Source: Heliocidaris tuberculata (Eukaryota > Echinodermata > Echinoidea > Camarodonta > Echinometridae). From it: DNA of 64,000 nt. The DNA is taken from positions 31,060,885 through 31,124,884 of the forward strand of contig CM046842.1 of NCBI GenBank assembly GCA_025618425.1, in the 5' to 3' direction. The notes under the pieces are model-generated. The model was not told where the DNA came from. It was given only the letters and a program-made list of their open reading frames with translations, and made no database searches. This document shows, piece after piece, positions 13,601 to 27,800 of the stretch (positions are counted from its first letter, which is position 1; each line of letters starts with the position of its first letter). The translations under genes and the position numbers were made by a program.

Positions 13601-16600
13601 CGTATGTGAAACAAATCACGTACGCGCGCACGACGCCACGGCGAGGTACATGTAAAAAGACCCATTTTATGTCGCCATCGGAGCATGCGTGTCGACATGT
13701 CGGCAAAGTCCAAAACCAGTACTTTTGTCGCCATAGTGGCGACATCAGGCGTGTCGATACCAGCACTATACTATACTCACGATATATTGTTCTGTTTTTG
13801 TCATAACTGTGTTACTCTTAATATTATTATTATCATTATTATTGTTCTGATTACTGCTGTTATATTCGAACAAAATATTGATGGATATGTCAATGAAGTT
13901 CAATGAATAAATACATACATACATACATGTAGGTACTTTAGCAGTCTTTAACTGATCTGATATTTGTCCAGAGATAAAGGATTCATTAAAAAGCCAACAC
14001 AGATGCTTTGCATACAAAAATATGGTCTTTTTAACAAACGTTGGATCTATGTCATCATATCCAGCACTTTTATCCACTTTCAATTCTTTAGCATGGTAAT
14101 TATTTCTGTTTCAGTAACAGGTTTCAGAAATGGAGAATTCATATAACTGCCTGTCAGTTACTGTTTAAAATCTTTTCTCAATGCAGGTGTCAAATGATTT
14201 ACAAGAGAACTTGCAATTTTACTGAAATACTCATTAAATGCCTCTGACATTTCAAGTTGATGAGTTCTTTCAGACTGAATGGCCCGAATTCACAAAGGAG
14301 GTTTGGTTTAAACCATGGTTTAAACCCCCTCCTGGGGTTTTTTAAGCGTATGTGCACACGGAATCCGATCCAATCATATATTTTCTTTGAGCGCGCGCAT
14401 GGGCAATGTGCGTTTATTTACGCTTATTTTAGTACGCTTACGGAGGTTTAAACCTCCTTTGTGAATTCGGGCCAATGAGTATGTATGCTGTGTATTGGTC
14501 ACTGAATATTTAGGTCACTGTTTTGCTGTTTGGAATCACCATGATTTTTTGTTGGTATTACTCCTTAGGTACCGGGTTAAATTGCTGGCTCCACTCGCTG
14601 AATTTTGCCGTGTTATCATGGCGTGCCTTGGGATTGGGATAGTTAAAATGGTCTTGGAATGTATTTTGGCACATTATTTTTTCTTTTTATAATTTCATGA
14701 TGTATGTTCTCACTGTCGCAGATCTTTGGGTCCGGTTCAGGCTCTATACAATAATATGAATTATGATGATAAAGATTTGAGGAGAAGAGTTTTGGAAAGT
14801 GTAATCTTTTGGTAATTTGAGTAGGAGTAAATTTTTTATTGTATGGAATAAAGTGCGCAATTTGTGGTTGAAAAATTGGGTATGGAGCCTGTTCCGGCTT
14901 GGGGATCTTTGAACGGGGGAAGCACTCCTCCATATGTGTGCTATGGGGCGGGGGGTCTTTGAGGGAGCTGTGCTTTCTTGGACACGATACATTGTAACTT
15001 AATCATGGTGGTTCTCTCTTATATGTCTTTTTAGGTGCTCTGTCGTAGACAGATCACCTCTTAATTTCGTCAGAATTTTCTTTATTATTTATGTATTTAT
15101 TTATTCATTCATTTTTATTTTTCCGGCACTTTCTTGTGAACACAATTTCTCAAGATCGGCAAGATCAATTTTCTTCAAATTTTCGTCAATTATCAGGCCC
15201 TATGAGATCAAGTTCCTGTATCTTTTTCAAGGTCATCAGGTCATCGTGACGTCATCCATGCGCCATTTTGTGAAATCACATTATCGATCATATCTTCATA
15301 ACGAGTCATCAAAAATGAACCATATTTAACACACATGAACTTCAGGTCAAGGGTCAATGTAACATGTCAGCAAAAATCTGCGCGCACATCACGACGCACA
15401 CGTACGTGCGCGTCAGAATTTAGAAATGCTCAAAATCACTTTTTAATCAAATTAGAGTACGGTTCAGGACATTTTAAGCATTTCAAAATTTTCCATGCGT
15501 GAAAACGCTGTTTTTTGCATGGTTTGTATTCCTGACACTAATCTTGACAATTTCCAACTATTTACAGTCATTCTCAACCTTCTATAATGCCACAAGCGTG
15601 CGTCAAACTTTGAAATTCGTGCGCGTCAATGGGCAATATAATGTAAAAAGTGGTAAAGACATGTCTATATAAAATCTGCCATAGCTCGTCAGAATGCATG
15701 GAAACCCCCCAATTTGTAATTTGTAAATATGAATTTATGAAAAAAAATTGGGGGTCGATCCATCGGAACGCCATCATATTTGCATATGAACTCAAAAATT
15801 CGATTTTGAAAAAAATGACATAATTTTTGTATTCATTTGACAATATTTCAGTTAATAGGTTGTCGATTTTCTTCCAAATTTTGATATGTTGTAGCTGAGA
15901 CAATTCTCTACAAGACCAGTAATCACCATTTTTCATTTTGACAAAGGCATCATGGTGTATTTTTGCGATTAATGGAGGCATGTCAATTTTTCACATTTTG
16001 CGTGTATTCTCTATGGGACATGACTTTTTCTCAAATCTTGATTCTACTTTCCCGTCTTCTTTGAGCAGTATCTCTGTAATTTCTGCTCGATTTTCTTCCA
16101 AATTTTAGTATGTTATAGCTGAGACTATGAGCTTTCATAAATGTGCTCTCCAATTTTTGATCAAATGACGGGATCATGCCCATTATTTAACTACAAAATG
16201 TCATTTGACAATCCCTTTGTCAGGCCTTCATTTTTGAGGAGCGCGATCGCACTGGCGCTCTTACCGCGCTCCTCAAGCCATAGTCAGAAGCACTAACGAC
16301 AGCGCTCCTTATTTTTTTTCCATAGTAGCCTACATATTAAAACCTCTTCTGTAAAAACAATGTCATGTTAGAGTGCTTATTACGAAAACAAACCAGTGCT
16401 TTATTACGAAAACAAACCATCAGTGTTCCCGGCCCGACCATAGTCGATGCCCAACTCACAACTCACGTAGTTTCACGTCACGTACCGCACCGTATACCAC
16501 CGGCACCAGGCGCCGGGCCCAGTCCTATGCTAAAGCTACGCAGGTCCAGCTATGCACCATACAAATCACATACACGCCAATGCGTTCAAATTGGGGTAAA

Positions 16601-19600
16601 ATACACAGCGATACACACAGCCAATATCAATATCAAGATTTGCATTCATTTATTGCATGTGCGTAGTTTTAGGACCTCTCATTTTCCAGAACAAAATTTT
16701 GACACCGGGATTGATATCGACCTGAAAGAAGATATGCGTTCTTGACATTTGGCCGTCGTAACTTTCTCCACAAATCAACTTTAGAATATGTAGAATTGGG
16801 ATATGGAAATGAAATTTGTACAAACCAATGATTTTTATGACTTTCTAGCTGCTGAAAACAAAATGCATAGCTTTAGGTCCCCCCATCATACATTCTCCGA
16901 AATATTCATTATATTGTGACCTCACCAGCGATGTCAGCAAATAAATAATGTCGACTTAAACTAATATTTGCCCTTTCGATACTTCATTCACGCGATTGGG
17001 CCAAATTAACACCAGCCGCCAACTAGCCAGCTGCTTTTGACCAATCAGATCCCACCATTCCTCGCCCATTCATAAAAGTTTGCTCATAAATTGATTACTA
17101 GTAGTCCAGCTTCGTAATCTAGTTCTAAACATGCACATCCACGCCATGAGTAATTTTTGGTTAAATTTAATCCACCTTTGTGAATTCGGGCCATATGCAT
17201 AGTCAAAGAAGGTTCTATCAAGGCCTGGGCTGATTCGATCGATGGGATCGCTACTGCACATATCCATGATCGTGTTTGCAAACAACTCGGAGCAGAACAA
17301 CTCGACTTGAAAAATCATTTTTCCACCGAAATCATCGCCAAATCGTGAAATCGAAATCAATTTCAAATTCACGATTTGGAAATAATTTCGGTGGAAAACC
17401 CATGCTTTTTCAAGTCAAGTTGTTCTGCTCCGTGTTGTAATGCAGACCCAATCGCTGGGATATAGATGCGCAGTAGTGATGCGCAGTAGCGATCTCATCT
17501 ATCGAATTGGCCCAGGCCTCAACTTCTTTATGTTTAAGTTAGACCTAATGTTAGATTACGAAACTGGACCTATTTCTAAAATGTTTAGATTTTCTAACCA
17601 TTTTCAAAATAGGATATTGTCAGAATGAATTATAAAATACAAATATTAATAAAATTACAAATGAGTGAAGCCTATATCCAACAAGAATAATTGTCAGACT
17701 CAGAGTAAAAAAAAACAAACTGTCAAGTAGACCCTAATAATTTTCCACATTCAATCGACCCCTAATGTTACTGATTTATTTGCATGAAGAAGAAGAAAAT
17801 ACTTTTCAGTATTATAAACAAAAATTATCACATTGGGGTTAAGGAGGTGGGTTTGGACTGGAGGTTTTTTTGTTTTGTTTTTTGTTTGTTTGTTTGTTTT
17901 TTCTAAACCACTTTGGGGGGGGGGGGGTTGCCAGAATTTTTATTGTCCACATTCATTTGTAATTTCACATTTAGAGGGTACAAATGAATGTGGATGATCT
18001 TTCAGAAATTTCCTGAAATTGGGAGCATTTAAAGTTACAATTAACCATGGGTCATGATGAAAACGAAGACAAAATCACGGTAAATAAAACAAATGCAAGG
18101 TTGAAAAACATTTTTTAATTGTTAATGGTCATCATTTATTTGTGTTTCGCAGAATAATCAATAGGTACAGTATTGCATTACAATTTTATGGAAAATTGAC
18201 ATTTTAGCACCTTTTATTAAATTGAGCTCCTCAAAAAGCACAGGAGAGTGATTTTAAGAAACTCAATTGAGCTCCTCGAAAAAATAAGGAGTGTGATTTA
18301 TGGAGCTCCTCCAAATTCTAAACGTGAAGGCCTGCTTTGTTCGTTTACGTGTTATCTCTATTGGAAATATTTTGGTCTATTCCCGGTGGGTCCATTTTTT
18401 TTTTTTTGCCTTTCATTTTACCATCTTCTTCGACTATTATAACATATACCATCACAAACAATGTAATAAACTGCCTAATTTAGCGTGTTGTGTCTATTGG
18501 AAAGTAGTGTGCAGTAGTTTGTGTACAATCTCATTCCCTGTCGTGTATTAAAGCTAAGGGGATAATCTCCCACATGTCCTGCAATATCAAATCGTCCAGT
18601 TCGTTATCCCGATTTCTCAAAATCGGCTCAGTCAATTTTCTTCATATTTTCATCGGTCATCAGTCCTAATAAGGTCAAGTTCCCACATCTATTTCAAGGT
18701 CATGAGGTTATCGTGATGTCATCCAGGCGCCATTTTGTGAAAATCAACTTATGGTCATATCTTCATAACGAAATGTCATTTCTCTTTCATATTTGGCATG
18801 GTTAAGGTCACTGTCATTCCAGTCAAGGTCATTTCATTAAACGCGCACCCATGCGTGCGCAAAATTTAGAAATGATCCAAATCCTCCCAAATTCATTTTG
18901 CACACGTTTTATACCATTTCAAGCACTTTAAAAAAAATCGCCCATAAAATTGAACCTGAAGGGGCGCTATGCCACTTAGGTTATCGTGGTTATTGTCATC
19001 ATTATTGTTGTCATTATGATCATCATTATCAGTATATCATTATCGTCATTGTCATCACTTATATGACCATCTTATCATCATTGTCGTCAACATTATGATT
19101 ATCATCTTGCAGAAATATTATCACATCTGACAAAGCAATTTGCCAAAGGGACAGACAGACCACCTAATTCGCAGGGCATAAATTAATCGACGGCCATCGA
19201 CGGCCAGGCCGTCGATGCCCCTATAACTGGCCGAGATGCCCTCCAAAAAAATGATCAATTCACGGCCAAAGAGGCCGTGCCCCTTTTTTTCGAACTGGCC
19301 GTCGTGCCCTTTTCCGTGATTGATAAAATGCTCTACATATAAAGTATAAATATGTCGGATTTGTTTCATCTCAAAGTCTATAAAATCTGCACAAACATGC
19401 GTTCGCTACTTTGACTCACACCACTGATATTTCAGCTTGGCAAGCTGTAGAAGCGAGCACGAGAGCTAGCTACAATGTAGCACGAGAGAGGTACCTAGAT
19501 GTAGCTATTGTGTGTGTGTATGTCCATGTACATGTACATGTGTCAGATGTGTTTACAACGAGAAAGGGCGCACTGGTATGTTTACACCCCCCGTTTTTTT

Positions 19601-21754
19601 TTTTTTTTTTTCTTCTTCTTCTTCTTTTTTTTTTTTTTGGTTGTTGTTGTTGACAATACGCGATATCGTGCATACTAGGGCTGCTCGATATGGCGCACTG
19701 GGTTATTCGATTATCGTCAGCTGTCAATATCGCCTATATAACGTCATCACCCAAAACAGTACATTTCCAGTCACCTAAAATATAGCACAACTAGAAACGG
19801 TTACCCACGGCCACCCAGTCACAGACCATCACGATTCAAAAATAAATATCACATTGTATTAAACTGATTTTGAAAATTCTGATTAATAGGAAAATAGAAT
19901 TATATTTTTTCGAACGACTACGAGATTTTTTTCATCGCTCGAAAAATGTGGTGGGGCGCAAGGAAGATTCAAACTTCGCGGTACAGACTCATGAATAATA
20001 AATACCTTCGTCACCTAGATACTCAGGGCTGCTTGTTGAATATTCATGACTTTCGCCCTCTGCTGTCAAAAACATTATAATTTCTCATATTGGCTTTCCG
20101 TTCCGGAGTACGTCTTTATGTCGAAACTCCTCGAAAGTCATTATTTCTGGGAGTTGTTTTGGGTAACATTAGTATGATTTTCAAAAGTAAGGAACTGCTT
20201 TATGGTATTTTTGTTTTTTAGGTGTATTTTTGTTGTTTCAAAGCTTAGTTTAATCCAATCTCGTTCAGTATATTTGTACCTGTGCCTGCACAAAGCACAG
20301 CCTGTATTCGGGGTGCAAGGAAAATTCAAACTTCGCGGTACAGACTCATGAATAATAAATTCCTTCGTCATCGAGATACGCAGGGCTGCTTGTTGAATAT
20401 TCATGAGTTTGCCTTCTGCTGTCAAAACATAATTTCTCATACATGTATTGGCTTTCCGTTCCGGAGTACGTCTTTATGTGGAAACTCCTTGAAAGTCATT
20501 ATTTCTGGGAGTTGTTTTGGGTAACAATAGTATGATTTTCAAAAGCAAATAATTACTTTACGGTAATTCTTTTTTTTTAGGGGTATTTTTGTTGTTTTAA
20601 AGCTTAGTTTGATCCAATCTCGTTCAGTATTTGTACCTGTGCCTGCACGAAGCACAACTTGTATTCGCCCCCTAGTCGTGCTAGTGGACTACATCGTGAC
20701 TTTGCTTGCGTCTCTTTCTTTGTCAAAATATTTCACTGATCCTCCACGATATCTTTCATGTTTTTTTTTAATGACATTTTATTCCCCTAATCATTCTAAA
20801 ACCCGTTAGTTTATAGTTGTTGTTTTTTTCTTTCTATCAAATCATAACAAAACCGGATGCATTATACATTGATATTTTGACTGAACTTAAACATTAATTA
20901 CGGTAAAACAGAAATACAACAACAAAAAATCAAACAAACAAACAAAACAACAAAAAAAAATCAGAAAGTAAATTTTCATAAACTGTTTAGAAAATAATTA
21001 TTTTTTCATATACTTCACCAAAGAATACTCTGTAGAACTTCCAAGAGAAAAATTTTGTCTGTTCTCCCATTCCTCCCCGAGATAAAAAAAGAAAGAAAAA
21101 GAGTAAAACTAAAGTCACACAAACATATGTACCCCGTTATCAGAGAGAGAGAGGGGGGGGGGTGGTAGGGGGAACAGTGCCCCCCCCCCCTTTTCCAAAT
21201 ACCTCCAAAGTGCCCTATTTATTTCTGAAAAATATGCTCCCTTTATCTTTAATAAGTGCCCTTTTTTACTAAAATTTTCCTTGTCCTTTCTAATAAGTGC
21301 CCCTTCCCCCCCCCTTTTTTCCCCTTCTGATAAGCACCCCTTTTCAGATCTGATAAATGCCTAATTATCTAAGTGCCCTTTTCCCTTCGATAAGTACCAC
21401 TTTTCAAAGCTGATAATTTCCTCCTTTTTTCTCTAATATGTGCCCTTTCTCCTTTGATTAAGTGCATTTTTACTTCTGATATGTGCCCATTTTCTGCTAA
21501 ACGACAGTAAGCACTTTCCAGAGCCACAATAAAAATTAGTTAGATGATGCATGTAGGGTGATACCAATATCACAAAATGGTCCCTTTTTCAGATTTATGT
21601 TCACCCTTTGGAGGTGCCCCTTGTTCACCCCCCCAAAAGTGCCCTTTTTTGCTGGTGCTTCCCCCCTTTAAAAGACGCTTTGCCGCCCCTGCCCATTATA
21701 CATACTCCCACACACCCTCATCCACACACCCATGCACACAAAAATACGCATACG

Positions 21755-21811
<57 letters not shown>

Positions 21812-24800
21812 AATGATATGAATAGATGCTCATAGAACATAAAATATTGATTTAAAAATCAGAGCAAATAAACAAGGATAAAAGTTAAGGCTGAATTGTA
21901 AGTTAAAATGTGAGAATTATCTGTATGTGATATTGAAGCTGCACTTGGGGGGTTGTGGTACTGTGCTAGTTCTGCAGGTCAACTGTTACAGTACATCCTC
22001 ATCATTCTGTTCAATAAATTGCATTGAGATTATAAAATTATTCTGTTTAGTGCACCTACATGTATGAGGATCATATTTAAAAAAAAAACAGTCACAATAA
22101 TAATTACTTAGTAATTGAAAGTCAAGTGGCAATTCTACTAGTACATGTAATACTAGACTTGTGTAATGGGACATTGAACACGCACATTTTAATATAATTA
22201 CACACATCTAAAAAAAAAAGTATGCAGAAAAAATTTTGGCCTTCGATGCCCTTTTTATAAAATGATTTTGGCCTTTGTGCCCTTTGTAGTGGCCTTGGTG
22301 CCCTTAAAAATATGAAGATTTTAAGGCCAAAGTGGCCTTGCCCTTAAAATGACGAAATTTAAGGCCTAATTCGTCTTCAGTGACAAATTAAATTTCTAGT
22401 TATGAAATGTTCTTGTCACTTTTTTCTTTCCTTTTTACAATAACTGCTAATTATTGATAAATTTTGTGATTCTATTTGACTATGAAACAATAAAACATAT
22501 AATTTAAAAAAAAGTTTATTAGTTATATTTAGGTTATCTTTAATAACATATTCGGGACTGTTATTTTGACGTTTTTGCTTTATGATTTCATTCAAGTATT
22601 TCCAGGTCTTTTTGATATCATTTCTAACAGCATGAAATTTTCTATAGAAATATTCTTGCTTTGCATGCCTAATGTCATTATTTCATGAATTTATTTTAAA
22701 GTGTTCATAATTACTCTCACGAGAAGGAGATGGTTTCAGAATGAATTTCTTATATGACATCCTTTGGCAAGACTCTAATCTACCTTTGCCACTCTCCACC
22801 CAGGTGTAAATGGGTGCCTGATATGCTTGAGTGCTAGTTACTTTGGTGGCTCGGCTATAAGCTGGGTAATAATGTCTAAGTGACATTAGCGGCACTGCAT
22901 GATGGATATGAGCACTACATGTATATAAGTAGCCATTATTATAATTATTATTATTATTATTACAGCTTGTTTTTCTTTCTACATCTCTTCCTAAGAAAAT
23001 GAAAAGAAATGCTCTTGCAATGCTCTCATACTTGAAACATTGAAACAAATTTTTGTGAAAAATACATTTGGAATTACCTGACTATTACTCAAAATCAAAT
23101 TTAAAGTGACAAGGAGTACTGATATAGTATATTATCATACAGAATGATGTGGTGTATACTGTATGTGTTTGTAAAAGAACACATTGTTCTACTGAATGGT
23201 CTACTGATTCGTAAATCTTAAAGTGTACCAACTCGGAGTTGGGTTCTGCGCAAGGGGTTTTTCATGTTTTCCTTCATTTTCTTCATACTCCTTAACCATT
23301 AACCCATAGAAGGCCAGGTATTAGGTTGATTTTATACATTCTAACTATACACAAATTATTTTTTTAGGTGACTGGTACACTTTCAGAAATATCGCGTTTC
23401 ACGAAAGTGAAACATACATGTACTTCACAGCCCGATAAATACATGCTAAAAAAATATTTTGGTTAAAAAAAAATATGCTGGTTGAGATCTACCTGTACAC
23501 TTCTTCTACAAAGATCATAATTGGTAATGAAGTGCCGGAGCTAGGAAAATCAATTTCAAAAGGATAAGAACTATAAATAAAAAGTAATGTGCAAAGTCAG
23601 GCACAGTCATAACAAAGTTTGGTAATAGCTGTTATCTTCAACTCTCAGCAAACATAAATTAAGATCTGCACAATTTGATTCAAGTGCAAAGGGAGACTTT
23701 CAGACTTCTAAGGGCCTCCCAACAGTATATAAAGTTAGCAAATGCGATGGACTTTTAAGAGTTGATTTAATGCTGGTTTCGACTCCGCCTCTTAGATTTT
23801 CTTCCACAAACTTAGTTTCCATTAGAGTATCCTTAACAGTGCACTTCACAGTCGAGGAGGAAAGGAAGCTTGCTTAGTGACCGCTCAGAAAAGACATAAC
23901 TGCTTGATTAGGATTACCATATATGCCTTGTGAGATCTACTGTGCATGGAAGTTGATTTTGGTCATCTCTTTACAAATACTGAACTTCAATAATGATGAT
24001 GTACATGTAAATCGCCTACTTTAAATAACACATGCAACTATAAGTCATGATACTGAGTTATGAGCTGAAGCATTTCTCGAGCGGGTTTATCTACTCCTAC
24101 ATGTACACGCAACTTTGCATATTATAAAGCAGTGCACAAATCATCAAGACATCTTCCATTAGAGATAAGGAGTTTGTTCCACAAAAGCTCCGATCTGAAT
24201 TCCGTCTTGCACCTGATTATTAAACTGGCATATCAAAGCCTTTTAAAATCCACCAAGAGACATTTGCATATTTTTTCCAATTAGAGACGTGGAGTTTGTG
24301 AAAAAGCAGCTATGATCTAGAGTGCTTCTTGCTTAAGACTTGATTATGAATGATTAAGCCTTGTGAAAATCATCATGAGACAGTGAAATATTTATCATTC
24401 AAAATGCTGACACTGATGTAAAGGAGCTACATGTATGATTTGAAGTAATTCTTGGACATGACTAAACTAGATATACGATGAAGACTTGAAAATCATCAGG
24501 ACAGTCACATATTTTCCCTTTGAGATTGCCCCAAAAGAGGCCTACGAGACTGAGGTGTAATCTTTTAGAAATCTTTACTCCATTTATAGTGGCACTAAAG
24601 TAATCACCATGTATGGGTCAAAGGCATCAAGGGTCCTTCTTTGCCTGTGGATTGTATGTGTAATGTCCTTGCTCCCCAGGGCAGTGCTTACAAAAGAAGT
24701 ACCAGGTACCCTGAGCACTGTGTCACCAAGTGGATGTCAGCTGAGGAATACAAGCCTTGGAACCAAAGCCACCTGTATTCACCTGAATCTCGAGTCTGTT

Positions 24801-27800
24801 CCTCAAGATCTTCCAAGGAACACAGTAACACTTGATCTCTCCTTCAACAAGATAACAACCCTGTACAATGAGTCTTTTACCCGTCTTCCAGACATCATTA
24901 CCTTAGGGATTTCAAGCAATATTCTTGTAAGGATGGAAAACGGCACCTTTGCACCTCTGGTTTATCTCAGAGAATTATCCCTAAGCAAAAACAGATTAGT
25001 TTCTCTTCCATCAGGTTTGTTTGGGGTGAATCGTCTCCTCTCTACACTCATTCTAAGTAAAAACAGATTGACTTCTATCCCCAGTGATGCTTTGCAGTGG
25101 TTTACCAGTATCACCAAATTTGATTTAAGAGTCAACAATATTTCCTTCATCAATCCCAGGGACTTCATACCCCTTCAGAATTCCTCATTGCAAACACTGT
25201 ATCTAGGATCTAATGCCTTAAGAAGTCTTCCTCTTAAAGTATTCTCATATTTGAACAATGTGACATACTTGGAACTTTCAAAAAATGTTTTTTCTGAATG
25301 GCACATCTCCTCTCTTTTAGGAAATTTAGAAATAAAGGAACTGGTCTTGGATTCCTGCAAGATACATGACATAATTCCATTAAAAAGTCACATGCTAATG
25401 TCACTGACTTTCCCCAAATCCTTGGATTACATCTTACAGGTAACCAGATAATGTCAATTCCAGACTTCGCATTTTGGGGTTTATATCAAACAAACATTCT
25501 TGAGCTCCAAGGTAATCGCATAACTATCCTATCAAACAAATCACTCTGCGGATTAGACCGGCTTATGAAATTGGATCTGTCAAGAAATCATCTAACTTCC
25601 TTAACATTCCGCATGTTCTCCTGTAATAAAATGTTACAGCACTTAAAACTGGCTAAGAATAAAATTGTAAGTTTCTCTACTGATACAGTATTCGGTCTTT
25701 CTTCACTCTATTACCTAGACTTGTCAGGCAATAATATCAAGGAAGTCAAAAGCCATTATCGTAGAACAACTCCTTCTATGGAATACTTGGATCTTTCTTT
25801 TAACAAACTGAGAGTCATCAATAAATATTTCCTAATGGGGTTCATTAATCTGAAAATACTGAAGATGTCCCACAATGACTTGAATAACCAATACTCCCCA
25901 AATTCCTTCACAAAGCTTAAACACCTCAAAGAGCTCTATCTGGAAAATGAGCGTTACCAAGATGTAAATAAAGCCTTTCGGTACATGGAGTCTCTTAGCA
26001 TATTGAAGTTATCATTTTCAGAATTGCACCTAAGGTCCAAACGTCAATTCACAAACCTCTCATCTCTTTTAACACTGAGTATGCGTGAAGACAAAGTGGA
26101 GAGTGCTGATTTATATGATATCAAGACACAAGAATCACTATTTTTTGGACTAAAATCTTTGAAAAAGCTCAACTTGAGAGGGAATCGGTTAACAATTTTA
26201 GCACAAGGTACTTTCGACCCTCTAAAGAAACTTCAAGTACTTGACCTATCCCAGTCTTCTATTAGAGTGCTCAGTCCTGGAGTCTTCAACAGTCTGACTT
26301 CCCTAGCACAATTGGATCTGAATGATAATGAGATATTAATACTCTCTCACGATCTACTTCAAGGGCATTACAAGCTTGGTGTCTTGTACATAAGCAAAAA
26401 CAACCTTGATTTCATCCCCAAAACTCTGTTCAATGGAACCCCCTCTCTGCACACACTATATATGCAAGGAAACAGGATCACTACAATAGAACCAAAGACC
26501 ATATTCCCAACAAACAGGACACTGAAACTAGATGCTTCTGGAAACCCATTTTCCTGCACATGCGATTTGAGCTGGTTTGTGAAGTGGCTCCGTTCCGGCA
26601 ATGTTGAACTCAGCCATCCAGAAAAGACTTTTTGCACGCTCACTTCCATCAAAGAAGAAGTGAATTCACCAATCCTTTCATTCAACCCTGACCAGTACTG
26701 TGGCATCAATGTTGTGATGATTACAGGTATATCCATTTCAGTTGTTCTAGTCAGTGTAATTTGCTTGGTGGCTTACAGAAAGCGCTGGTGGCTGAACTAC
26801 AAAGTCTTCCTTCTCAAGCTAGCCATCTTTGGCTACGAAGAAATAAACCAAGATTTTGATGCCCAAGACTACGAGTATCAGCTCAACCTCATGTATATTG
26901 AAGATGACCAGGAGTGGGTGGACTAGGTCATAAAGCCAACGCTGCAAGAAAGGTTTCCACATCTGCAAAAAGTGGTCTTCGGTGACAACAATCTCAATAT
27001 CGGGATGTTCTACATCGAAGCTCTTCATTACGCTGTTGAGAACAGCTTCAAAACTGTCCTGTTGCTAAGTAACAACTCAGTGGATGATGCCTGGTTCCTA
27101 ACCAAGTTGCGCATAGAGCTAGAACATCTCAATGATACTAGACTGGACAAGGTCATACTGATATTCCTAGAGGACATCCAGGATGATGACCTCCCTTACC
27201 TGGCCCGTTTGTTCTTGAGTAAGAACAAACCTTACATGCTGTGGACAGATGATGAAGATGGCCAGGAACTCTTTTGGGCTCAGTTTGAGAAGAGCATGAG
27301 GGCAAACAGGGTGCTCAATAGTGTTATTCCAGTTTAGCTTCAACATTGGCTAAAAAAGCGCTTAAACCGAATATTAAGAAAATTTAAGAAACGCCTTATA
27401 GCCAAGGACAAGTAACTACATGTATGTTGGTCAAAGAACAATTTGGAGATTTTTTTTTTCTTTGTGATAATGCCTTTCCAAGGGATCAATGGTAATGTTC
27501 TTGTTACAAAGAACAGAATTTTTTTTGCAACATTTAGAACCGTGCACTGAGTTATCTAATTATGGGCAAGCCTTAATAGATTTTTCTTTTTTCTCTCAAA
27601 AACTGGGCCTTGATTGTGTTGCATCGGTTGGTATTTCTTCTATCAATATGAGCATTTGGGAAATTGCATTCTTAAATTTCATATTCAAGCCTCTTGCAAT
27701 GTCTTTCAAAATCCTGTTGCGGTTGGGTTGTTAGATTTACTTGTCTGGTTGCCTTAAAGTAAGTTTATCTCTTCGCAAAGTTTTGCAAATATGAAATGTG

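Noticed and set aside
13192..13806. ORFs inside the MITE copies at 13165-13768 and 28016-28610
   Set aside because: The same ORFs appear on opposite genomic strands because the element is inverted. They have no domain, and the element has the size and ends of a non-autonomous transposon.
25451..27337. Reading the second TLR as separate genes (280, 491 and 121 codons)
   Set aside because: The pieces align end to end with the 909-aa paralogue, and the interval length differs by one base. The breaks are a frameshift and a stop, not gene boundaries.
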